A DNA stretch of 21,617 nucleotides from Darwinibacter acetoxidans_A (GTDB lineage Bacteria > Bacillota > Limnochordia > Darwinibacteriales > Darwinibacteriaceae): assembly GCA_041936745.1 (NCBI GenBank), contig JBHGWS010000031.1, forward strand, positions 1 to 21,617, read 5' to 3'. The first letter of the stretch is position 1. Every line of letters begins with the position of its first letter. A program made the position numbers and the translations under genes. Shown one piece after another: positions 7,121 through 13,525 of this stretch. The notes beneath the pieces were generated by a model. It searched no databases. It saw only the letters and a list, made by a program, of their open reading frames with translations, and was not told where the DNA came from.

Positions 7121-8201
7121 TACCAGACAATCCTTTCTTTTTTGATGTGCTAAACCCCACCTTGAGGACTACCGTGTCAAGCAGAGGCGCCAGGGCATTG
7201 GCCATCAACAGCCCAAACGCCGCCCCTTCCACATAACCGGAAAAGGCCCGAAAGATGATGGTTAAAAAGCCAAGCATGATCCCAAAAAACCACTTCCCCG
7301 CCCCGGTAAAGGGCGAAGTAACCGGATCTGTGGCCATAAACAACGCAGTAAAAAGCAGTGCCCCTGTCAGCAGTTGAAAGAGCGGCGGAGCGATCTGCCC
7401 CGGTAAAAAATAGTGGCCTACAGCGGAAAAGACGACCACGGAACCTAAAAAGGAAACGGGTATCCGCCAATCGGCAACTTTGATAATCATCAGGAAAATC
7501 CCGCCAATGATAATACCCAAACGGAACGTTTCACCTAAAGAGCCGGGAACCTCGCCGAACAACAGCTGAAAGTAGGAATGTGTCACAGCTTCCCCCGCCC
7601 TGTGCGAAATCAGGGGGGTCGCCGCAGTTACAAAATCGGCTTGGTAGCGTAAAAATCCCGCCAGCCCTCCCGCCAAAGGTTTCTGCCACATAGCTGACAT
7701 GAAATTGGGGAAAGCTGCCGTTAAGAAAATACGCCCTACCAAGGCGGGGTTGAAAATATTGCGCCCCGTCCCGCCGAAGACTTCTTTCCCGAAAACAATA
7801 CCGAATACGGAACCCAAGGCCACCATCCACAAAGGAAGCGTGGGAGGCAGTACTAAGGGAAACATGAGGCCGGTGACGGCGAGCGCCCCCAACTGCATCT
7901 TCCTTTGCCGGAAAATTGCAAAGAGCATCTCGGTTATCCCTGCGGCAAGGTATGAAACAAGAATCATCACCACGGCGCGCCAACCATAAAAGTAAACACT
8001 CGCTAAAGTTGTGGGTATCAGAGCTAAAACTACCATGAGCATATACCTTCTGGTATCCAACGTGCTCAGTATATGGGGTGGTGCCGTTGTCAGCTCAGGC
8101 GAACCGAAAAGAAATGATTCAACGGCACCCAAGACGGGTTTAAAAGCCCGCAGAGATTCCTTTTGCTGCAGATTGCCTAAAAGTTCACGCAGCCTATTCA
8201 T
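7113..8201 (-). CDS. nqrB: Na+-translocating NADH:quinone reductase subunit B
   Basis: The large membrane subunit (362 residues, about ten helices) thought to form the Na+ channel and to carry covalent FMN. Features that look NqrB-like rather than RnfD-like are the amphipathic N-terminal region before the first helix (residues 1-50), TGLMFPLVLPP (110-120) and GKEVFGGTGRNIFNPAL (138-154). The expected flavinylated residue is T195 in DFVTAAT, so the usual S/T-G-A-T is T-A-A-T here. The ATG at 8201 has GGAAGGTGA upstream. It follows nqrA by 47 bases and overlaps nqrC. It is shorter than proteobacterial NqrB (about 412 residues). Confidence 0.92.
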   Translation of the reverse strand: MNRLRELLGNLQQKESLRAFKPVLGAVESFLFGSPELTTAPPHILSTLDTRRYMLMVVLALIPTTLASVYFYGWRAVVMILVSYLAAGITEMLFAIFRQRKMQLGALAVTGLMFPLVLPPTLPLWMVALGSVFGIVFGKEVFGGTGRNIFNPALVGRIFLTAAFPNFMSAMWQKPLAGGLAGFLRYQADFVTAATPLISHRAGEAVTHSYFQLLFGEVPGSLGETFRLGIIIGGIFLMIIKVADWRIPVSFLGSVVVFSAVGHYFLPGQIAPPLFQLLTGALLFTALFMATDPVTSPFTGAGKWFFGIMLGFLTIIFRAFSGYVEGAAFGLLMANALAPLLDTVVLKVGFSTSKKKGLSGNV

Positions 8202-8248
8202 TCTACAATCACCTTCCTACCCTGCGTCATCCAGCTGAAAGCTGTTTG

Positions 8249-9583
8249 TTAAGAAGACACGGGTATTTCTTTTTCGTAACCTTCCTCTGTCAGCCTTTTG
8301 CGGCCGTGCTTAATCAACCTGGCCACGGGAATCTTCGAGGGGCAGACAAAAGTGCACAAATTGCAGTCAATGCAGTCATAGACACCGTATTTTATCAAAT
8401 TATCGTCGATAATATCTCTTTTCACGTATTTCTCCAACAGATGCGGCAGCAGCCCGGCCGGGCAGGCATCTTCGCAAAAACCGCAGAAAATGCAGGGCAT
8501 GGTTTCACCCTCCACCGCTGTATCCTCGCCGTGTTCTGCACCGAGGCCGACACCCCGGAAAAACGACGTCAGGAAAGAGCGGCGTTTTCTCTTTTCGGGA
8601 ACTGCCGCCAGGCTCACATGCCCGGCGCTGATAGGCAGGGAAAGATCAGTTAACGCCCGATTAACTAAGACGTTATTTAAGATCAAGCGGTAATCGCCCT
8701 GTTTGAGGTAAACACGGGTGATTTCCCCCACGGGTGTGCCCAAGCGCACCCTCAGGTGGACATTTTCCTGCCAGCCCAACCCACCCAAAGAGATCAGGCG
8801 GTCCAAAACGGGCTTACCTTGAGTGACAGCGGCCAGGCTGTCGAAAACAGCCGTAATGGGTAAGACCAACACTTGCTTGGAATCGAAAGCGGTTCCGGGT
8901 AAAATGGCCGGCACCAGCTTCTCACGCCAACTTTGGGGATATTTGGGTGATAGAGAATACAAGTTCAACCAGGGTAAATCTTTATTCTGCCGCAGCCTGG
9001 CGATCAAGTGTTCTCTGGCTTCGTTTACAGCCAAGTGTATGCCCGCTTCGGGAAAGGCCGATCTTAAAATCCGCAGCCCTTCGAAAAACTCGGCGTGCCT
9101 CTCTTCGGCTAAAAGAACCGCCAAGGACAAATCGTAGGGCGTATCTTCAATCCCTTTTATAATTATTTCTTCAATTTTTTCCCCTGAACCCAAAACCCCG
9201 GCTGAAATCAGGAGTGCCTGCAGTTTTTTTGCCGGCAGATCCTGCCACTGCGGCTTAAATCCTCCTAAAGGCTCCCAGCCCGCGGTTTGATCTGTTTCAA
9301 TAACCACCGCATCTTCTTCCAGTGGCGCCAGTTTGGTGAACCCCTTGACTTTGCCGGCAACACTGGCACGCACGGGATTTTTTTCATCCCCGCCGATCAA
9401 CTGCCCCGCTTTTACCTCAGCACCCGCCTCAACTACAGGCGGGACTTTCTCGCCCGATTTCGCCGTCAGGGGAATGACAGCCTGAGCGGGGATGCCAAAA
9501 TCGATAATTTTATCCTGCGGCTTACCGGCAGGGTTAAATCGGTATCCGCCGGCAAAAGCCTTATCTATTTTTGTAAACTTCAC
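8249..9583 (-). CDS. nqrA: NqrA/RnfC-like subunit with two [4Fe-4S] motifs
   Basis: The peripheral cytoplasmic A subunit, 444 residues, first of the six nqr genes. The N-terminal biotinyl/lipoyl-like domain (about 1-100) contains GGDEKNPV, reminiscent of NqrA's DKKNP, followed by RASVAGKV, which is RnfC-like. Where RnfC has a glycine-rich GGAGFPT flavin/NADH loop, this protein reads AGVLGSGEKIEEI (about 128-140) and goes straight on, so that loop appears deleted. The C-terminal region has two complete ferredoxin-type sites, C364-C367-C370-C374-P and C404-C407-C410-C414-P, as in RnfC; canonical NqrA has lost most of these ligands. The GTG start at 9583 has GGTGGG 5 bases upstream. I name it by position and by the accompanying nqrF; rnfC-like is an equally fair label. 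Confidence 0.85.
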   Translation of the reverse strand: MKFTKIDKAFAGGYRFNPAGKPQDKIIDFGIPAQAVIPLTAKSGEKVPPVVEAGAEVKAGQLIGGDEKNPVRASVAGKVKGFTKLAPLEEDAVVIETDQTAGWEPLGGFKPQWQDLPAKKLQALLISAGVLGSGEKIEEIIIKGIEDTPYDLSLAVLLAEERHAEFFEGLRILRSAFPEAGIHLAVNEAREHLIARLRQNKDLPWLNLYSLSPKYPQSWREKLVPAILPGTAFDSKQVLVLPITAVFDSLAAVTQGKPVLDRLISLGGLGWQENVHLRVRLGTPVGEITRVYLKQGDYRLILNNVLVNRALTDLSLPISAGHVSLAAVPEKRKRRSFLTSFFRGVGLGAEHGEDTAVEGETMPCIFCGFCEDACPAGLLPHLLEKYVKRDIIDDNLIKYGVYDCIDCNLCTFVCPSKIPVARLIKHGRKRLTEEGYEKEIPVSS

Positions 9584-9635
9584 GCCTTCCCACCTTTCAC
9601 CCTAAACCAACACGTATTTTAGTTTTGCTGTCTCT

Positions 9636-10034
9636 TTATTTCTGCGCAGTCTGCAGGGCCGCTTTAGCCGCTTCCCTGATGCTGTTAGAACTGGACGTCG
9701 CGCCGGAAAACACGTCAACATCCCAAGAGTTTTTATCTATAATCCGCTTCGCCAAGGTAGGATGGGCTTCGGCCAAGAGTGGTGCCGTGCCGCCTTCAAC
9801 GCAGATTTGGTAAACATTGATATCTTTTTGGTTGCCTGCATCGTCAAATTCTACAATGTCTACCGCAGTAATTTTATTATCTTTGACGGTAACGGCGACC
9901 TCTATATTTTTGTTGTCCGAAACGCCGCTGAACGTGCCGTCTTGGTAAGCTACTTCTTTCTTCCCAAAACTACAGCCCGCCAAAAATACTGCTGCGGCCA
10001 GCGCCAACACAAAAAATATGGTTTTCCCTCTCAT
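9636..10034 (-). CDS. FMN-binding lipoprotein
   Basis: A 132-residue exported protein with a short lipoprotein signal (basic start, hydrophobic core 6-18, lipobox LAGC with lipidated C21). The rest is an FMN-bind domain with the flavinylation motif DVFSGAT (107-113), so FMN should be attached to T113 by an ApbE-type transferase. It would sit on the outer face of the cytoplasmic membrane as a one-electron carrier, like PplA-type proteins of Gram-positive flavin-based electron transfer. It is 52 bases upstream of nqrA and is the first gene after the promoter and leader, so it is very probably cotranscribed with nqr. The ATG at 10034 has GGATGG 6 bases upstream. The family is secure; its link to the Nqr complex is inferred. 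Confidence 0.9.
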   Translation of the reverse strand: MRGKTIFFVLALAAAVFLAGCSFGKKEVAYQDGTFSGVSDNKNIEVAVTVKDNKITAVDIVEFDDAGNQKDINVYQICVEGGTAPLLAEAHPTLAKRIIDKNSWDVDVFSGATSSSNSIREAAKAALQTAQK

Positions 10035-10222
10035 GAATATCCATCCTTTACTATTATTTGCTTACTCCCCGCCCCGGCAGTGTGCAAAAAAGGGCTAAAC
10101 CCCTTGAGTCCGGCAGCCACAGTATTATGTGGTTGTAAGCACAATACTTTAATGCTGCGTTAATACCGCTGCCGCCCACCCAGGCAAAAAAACATACCAG
10201 CATTATATAATGTTTAACATTT
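10035..10222 (-). promoter_or_regulatory. Structured leader of the lipoprotein-nqr operon, candidate attenuator or riboswitch
   Basis: About 190 untranslated bases between the predicted start of transcription and the lipoprotein ATG. On the minus strand a 7-bp stem (10168-10174 with 10111-10117) encloses an inner hairpin (10140-10148 with 10121-10131). A short hairpin (10101-10105 with 10090-10094) follows, running into a T run, as in an intrinsic terminator. The segment CTGCCGG occurs twice, at the base of the large stem and again after the terminator (10074-10080), so two alternative pairings are possible. I do not recognise a known riboswitch class. Confidence 0.4.
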
Positions 10223-10228
10223 ATCGAT

Positions 10229-10258
10229 ATTCTACCACAGTAAAGAATACGCTGTCAA
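10229..10258 (-). promoter_or_regulatory. Sigma-A-type promoter of the lipoprotein-nqr operon
   Basis: TTGACA (10253-10258) and TAGAAT (10229-10234) on the minus strand, spacing 18. A palindrome AATGTT-T-AACATT (10209-10221) lies at the expected start of transcription, followed by CATTATATAATG (10201-10212); either could be an operator. From here to the MTase remnant (10259-10355) I see no gene. Confidence 0.7.
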
Positions 10259-10355
10259 CGTTTTTCCCAGAGTTTTTTACGAGATCCGAAAACGATAGTG
10301 CCCCTTTTCCCAAAGATTCGTTAAAACACTAACGCCTTTTTACATAAAGCGGCAA

Positions 10356-10977
10356 CTATTTCCTTTTCGCAGTTCCGGGCCGGGCGACAAAAAGCTTCAT
10401 GATATCCAGCCACAAATCTTCTTCTGCCACAACAAAGCCCGCCTTTTCCAAATTAGCCTTCGTCTCCCTGTTGATATTGGCACCGACAGCACTGCGGATG
10501 AGCGGGTTAATAAAATTCATCGCCTGCCTGAGCCCCCAGCGGCACGACAAGACATGTTCCAGCATAATCAGCCTGCCCGCCGGTTTTAAACCCGCCTGAT
10601 TTCCCGCAAACCCAAAATAGGATCAGGCACCGAACAAAACACGCAGGAAGTCAAGACTGTATCAAAAGTGTGCGGCCCAAAGGCGAGATTCTGGACATCC
10701 ATCTCTAAAAGTTCCACCTCTAAGCTGAGCTCGGCCGCCAGTTGGCGGGCGTAGCGGAGCATACCCGGGCTGAGATCGATCGCGGTCAGCCGAAGCCCCT
10801 TGGGATAGTAAGGCAGGTTGATCCCCGTACCCACCCCACCTCTAAAACCTTAGGCCCTTTGATCTTGGCGAAAAGATCTTGCCGCCACCGATTAGAACCG
10901 TGGCCTAAGCCCCTTTCCACCAAATTGTACAGCGGCGAAAGGCGGTTATACCTGCGGCGCGTTTTTTCTGTCTGCAT
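10356..10977 (-). pseudogene. Class I SAM-dependent methyltransferase, two frameshifts
   Basis: Three short reading frames join into one methyltransferase of about 207 residues. The first part (10977 down) begins MQTEKTRRRYNRLSPLYN and ends in the SAM motif start KVLEVG. The second continues GTGINLPYYP, AIDLSPGMLRYA and the FDTVLTSCVFCSVPDP region. The third gives LIMLEHVL and the C-terminal domain. The reading frame is restored by adding one G to the run at 10834-10837 and one A (plus strand) to the run at 10588-10590. The sequence resembles UbiE/phospholipid-methyltransferase-like enzymes, but the substrate is unknown. It follows the SHOCT gene by 18 bases. Both lesions are in short homopolymers, so sequencing error is a real alternative to true decay. 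Confidence 0.8.
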
Positions 10978-10995
10978 AAGTTTATTCAGCTCGCT

Positions 10996-11214
10996 TTATT
11001 TTCCCAAGTTTTGCTTCATCGCCAGAAATTCCGCTTCATCTATTTCGCCGGCGGCATAACGCTTTTCTAAGATCTCCAAGGCCGCTTCCCCGCGGTGATA
11101 GTGTTTGCCGCCGCTGTTTTTAAAAAGCTTAAACACAATATATATAATGACTGCGGACGCTATGACGCGCCCTAAACCCCCCAGCCACCATAAACCATGC
11201 CACATCCCGTGCAT
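10996..11214 (-). CDS. SHOCT-domain small membrane protein
   Basis: A protein of 72 residues with a Met/His/Trp-rich start (MHGMWHGLWW), one membrane helix (about 12-32) and a C-terminal SHOCT motif (about 44-70: a leucine-spaced helix, YAAGEIDEAEF, then a short helix). SHOCT segments are small oligomerisation motifs found at the ends of many bacterial membrane proteins. The function here is unknown. The ATG at 11214 has GGAG 8 bases upstream. A good promoter and a CsoR-like palindrome precede it, and the Met/His-rich N-terminus fits a metal-related role, but that is inference. Confidence 0.82.
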   Translation of the reverse strand: MHGMWHGLWWLGGLGRVIASAVIIYIVFKLFKNSGGKHYHRGEAALEILEKRYAAGEIDEAEFLAMKQNLGK

Positions 11215-11239
11215 AACACCACTCCTGATAAGTTACCCT

Positions 11240-11254
11240 TACCCCGGTGGGGTA
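11240..11254. promoter_or_regulatory. CsoR-like palindromic operator
   Basis: TACCCCGGTGGGGTA: arms TACCCC and GGGGTA around three bases, resembling the TACCC...GGGTA core bound by copper-sensing CsoR repressors. It lies 9 bases downstream of the -10 element, about at the start of transcription of the SHOCT gene. Confidence 0.4.
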
Positions 11255-11263
11255 CTTTGCTTC

Positions 11264-11292
11264 ATTGTACCGCTAAAAAGGGGCAGGGTCAA
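11264..11292 (-). promoter_or_regulatory. Sigma-A-type promoter of the SHOCT-methyltransferase unit
   Basis: TTGACC (11287-11292) and TACAAT (11264-11269) on the minus strand with an ideal 17-base spacer. Confidence 0.75.
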
Positions 11293-11324
11293 TGTAATAT
11301 TAAGTAATTTTATAATAAAATGAC

Positions 11325-11360
11325 GAAACCCCGCCAACTTACCGGAGTAAGCTGGCGGGG
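11325..11360 (-). terminator. Rho-independent terminator of the ccm operon
   Basis: A 13-bp stem (11329-11341 with 11348-11360, one wobble pair, 6-base loop), 20 bases beyond the ccmD stop. On the minus strand it is followed by TTTCGTCATTTT. Confidence 0.8.
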
Positions 11361-11379
11361 CCGCTTGAGGCTTTTAAAC

Positions 11380-11517
11380 TCAGCCTGCTTGTTTTTCCAC
11401 CATCTCTTCTAAAACAACTAACTGCTCTTCTAAAGCAGACTGCTGCCTGTTGACCAGAGCAGTATAACCGAGTAGCAACAGCCACACTATAATATAACCG
11501 AGCGTAAAGTAAATCAA
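11380..11517 (-). CDS. ccmD: CcmD-like small membrane protein
   Basis: A short frame of 45 codons directly after ccmC (17 bases). The TTG start at 11517 has AGAGGG 6 bases upstream. The product starts (M)IYFTLGYIIVWLLLLGY, a single membrane helix over about residues 3-20, followed by a charged helical tail containing NRQQSALEEQL. This size, topology and position are those of CcmD, which releases holo-CcmE from the CcmABC exporter complex. CcmD sequences are poorly conserved, so the assignment rests on position and topology. It is the last gene before the operon terminator. Confidence 0.72.
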   Translation of the reverse strand: MIYFTLGYIIVWLLLLGYTALVNRQQSALEEQLVVLEEMVEKQAG

Positions 11518-11534
11518 AATAAACCCTCTTTTCT

Positions 11535-12206
11535 TCAGCTGATCTCGCTTTTCAGCTTATTGATCCGATCTTTTAAATGCAAACCGCGATAGCGCAGGCT
11601 TAAAAGGTAGGTATAAAGCAGGGAGAAAGTAATCAGGCTGGCAAACAAAGCCGTCCGCATTTTTGCCGTAAGGCCGATCCCTTCCGATGTTACGACTACC
11701 GGGTGGATGGAGCGCCACCAGCGGGCGGAGAAAAACACTAACGGTACGTTGATGAAAGCGATAATACCGTAAATTGCCGCGAAGCGTCGGCGGTTTTCCG
11801 CCTCTCCCCCGCTCTGCAGCGCAATATAAGCGAGGTACATAAACCATAACACTAAAGTTGTCGTCAGCCGCGGATCCCACGTCCACCAAGTCTGCCAGAT
11901 AGGATAAGCCCAGAGGGGGCCCGTGAGTAAAGTGCAGGTAATGAAAACGGTGCCGATTTCCGCTGAGGCAAGCGCTAAACGGTTTGCGGCATCTTTCCTG
12001 TTCTTTAAATAAAGAATGCTGGCAATAAAGACAACCACAAAGGCTAAAAGCCCAATCCAAGCAGAAGCGACGTGGTAATAAAAGACTTTCTGCACCAGGC
12101 CCATAGTTTTTTCAACGGGCGCATACATAAAAATCAAATACACATTGAGCGGCAAAAGCAGCACCAAAAGCCAGAAGTTTAGTTTCTTCCACTTTTCAAC
12201 CATCAT
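11535..12206 (-). CDS. ccmC: Haem exporter protein CcmC
   Basis: A membrane protein of 223 residues with six helices that presents haem to CcmE on the outer face of the membrane. The tryptophan-rich haem-handling motif is QTWWTWDPRLT (about 105-115), flanked by the two axial histidines H45 in FYYHVASAW and H168 in WRSIHPVV. I take the ATG at 12206 because GGAGG (12213-12217) lies 6 bases upstream and the ccmB stop ends just before it. An in-frame ATG at 12230 would put that ribosome binding site inside the gene. Confidence 0.95.
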   Translation of the reverse strand: MMVEKWKKLNFWLLVLLLPLNVYLIFMYAPVEKTMGLVQKVFYYHVASAWIGLLAFVVVFIASILYLKNRKDAANRLALASAEIGTVFITCTLLTGPLWAYPIWQTWWTWDPRLTTTLVLWFMYLAYIALQSGGEAENRRRFAAIYGIIAFINVPLVFFSARWWRSIHPVVVTSEGIGLTAKMRTALFASLITFSLLYTYLLSLRYRGLHLKDRINKLKSEIS

Positions 12207-12207
12207 G

Positions 12208-12897
12208 TTAACCCTCCAAGACGTAATCAAATAACACTAACGGCACCGCCGTAAAGAGCAGATTGAAGCCGGCTAAAAAATACAACCAGGCGGCAGCCGG
12301 TTCCGGCTGCAGTTTAACGGCAGCCGCCGTTGCTTGAATCACGGCTATCAAAACCGGGATCATTAACGGAAACAAAAGGATGGGAAAAAGCAGCCTGGCT
12401 CTGGGCAGCTGAGCCGTCATGCCGGAAAGCATCGTCCCAATGGCGGCTAAACCCCAGCTGCCCAAAAAGAGAGCCAACAGCAAAACCCCGCCGGCCGCCT
12501 GAACCGCCCCCGGCAGATCAATAAACAGCCACAAAAGCGGTGTGACAATCAATTCGAAAATAAAAAGGATGCTCAGATTGCAGAGAAACTTGGCTAAAAA
12601 GATGCTGCCCCGATCGCCCGTACCTAACAGAAGGCCGTCCAGGACATCGTTATCTAATTCTTTGGCAAAAGATCGCTGTACGGCCAAAACGGAAGCAAAG
12701 AAAATATTGACCCAAAGTACAGCGGGAAAAGCCTGCTCAACATCAACATCCGCCAATTGAAAGGCAAAGCTGAAGATAAATACTAACATAATCCCGAATA
12801 AAATTGTGGCCAAAAGATTGTCAAAAGAGCGTATTTCATCGCGCATATCCTTGCGGTAAATTAAAAACACCCTGCCTAAATAACTAACGGCGACCAA
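12208..12897 (-). CDS. ccmB: Haem exporter membrane subunit CcmB
   Basis: The membrane half of the CcmAB ABC transporter, 229 residues with about six helices. It begins with a cytoplasmic YRKDMRDEIRS segment typical of CcmB and has a conserved LDGLLLGTGDRGSIFLAK region (about 87-104). With CcmA it uses ATP to release haem-loaded CcmE from CcmC. The start is a TTG at 12897 preceded by a purine-rich GGGGGAAGGGG tract, and it overlaps the end of ccmA by 14 bases. Confidence 0.93.
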   Translation of the reverse strand: MVAVSYLGRVFLIYRKDMRDEIRSFDNLLATILFGIMLVFIFSFAFQLADVDVEQAFPAVLWVNIFFASVLAVQRSFAKELDNDVLDGLLLGTGDRGSIFLAKFLCNLSILFIFELIVTPLLWLFIDLPGAVQAAGGVLLLALFLGSWGLAAIGTMLSGMTAQLPRARLLFPILLFPLMIPVLIAVIQATAAAVKLQPEPAAAWLYFLAGFNLLFTAVPLVLFDYVLEG

Positions 12898-13525
12898 CCC
12901 CTTCCCCCACCACTCGCCCTTTTTTTAAGCGCAGCTCCCTGTAATCAAGGCCCGCCAGCAGATTGGGCTCGTGGGTCACCAAAAGCTGGATGCAGCTCTG
13001 CCGCTTTTCTTTTAAAACGCCCCTTAAAAGTTCCTGGCCTTCTTCGTCCAAGCCGGTAAACGGCTCATCGTATAAAATCAGCCGGGGCTCTAAAAGAAAG
13101 GTGCGGGCCAAAGAGAGGCGCTGCTGCATGCCCCTTGATAAAACAGCGGCCGGTTCGTGGCGGTAAAGCCAGAGATCAACCCAGCTCAAAAGTTCTTTGA
13201 TCCTGCCCGGGGAAAAACGCCCGTGCAGCTTAGCAAAAAAGGCCATATTTTCTAAAACGGACAGTGTATCATAAAGCATGGATTTATGGGAAACATAGCC
13301 CAGCGAGCCCGGCTTCGCTTCGTAGGGATCGCCGTTAAAAGAAATTGTCCCGGCACTGGCCGGAGTTAACTTGGCGATTAGGCGCAGCAGGGTAGTCTTA
13401 CCGGCACCGTTTGGCCCCAAAATCACTACTAAATCACCTGTGGCAGCTTGAAAAGAAACATCGTATAAGATTGTCTTGGCGCCGATGCGCTTATGAACGT
13501 TTTGTACTTTCAGCTGATCTCGCAC
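12884..13525 (-). CDS. ccmA: Haem exporter ATP-binding protein CcmA
   Basis: A 213-residue ABC ATPase. Walker A GPNGAGKTT is at 37-45, signature LSRGMQQR at 129-136, Walker B RLILYDEP at 148-155, and the H-loop His is in LLVTHEPN (about 186-193). It powers the CcmABCD step that frees holo-CcmE. The GTG start at 13525 has GGAGG 7 bases upstream and overlaps the ccmF 3' end by 35 bases, so translation is coupled. Confidence 0.94.
   Translation of the reverse strand: MRDQLKVQNVHKRIGAKTILYDVSFQAATGDLVVILGPNGAGKTTLLRLIAKLTPASAGTISFNGDPYEAKPGSLGYVSHKSMLYDTLSVLENMAFFAKLHGRFSPGRIKELLSWVDLWLYRHEPAAVLSRGMQQRLSLARTFLLEPRLILYDEPFTGLDEEGQELLRGVLKEKRQSCIQLLVTHEPNLLAGLDYRELRLKKGRVVGEGVGRR

Noticed and set aside
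4140..9583. Naming the operon rnfCDGEAB
   Set aside because: There is no RnfB; the last gene is an NqrF with NADH-dehydrogenase domains, and B, D and E carry NqrB/D/E-like motifs. Only the A subunit is clearly RnfC-like.
10035..10222. Known riboswitch class in the nqr leader
   Set aside because: I compared by memory with SAM, cobalamin, c-di-GMP, fluoride, THF and Mn types and saw no matching conserved core, so it is left as an unclassified leader.
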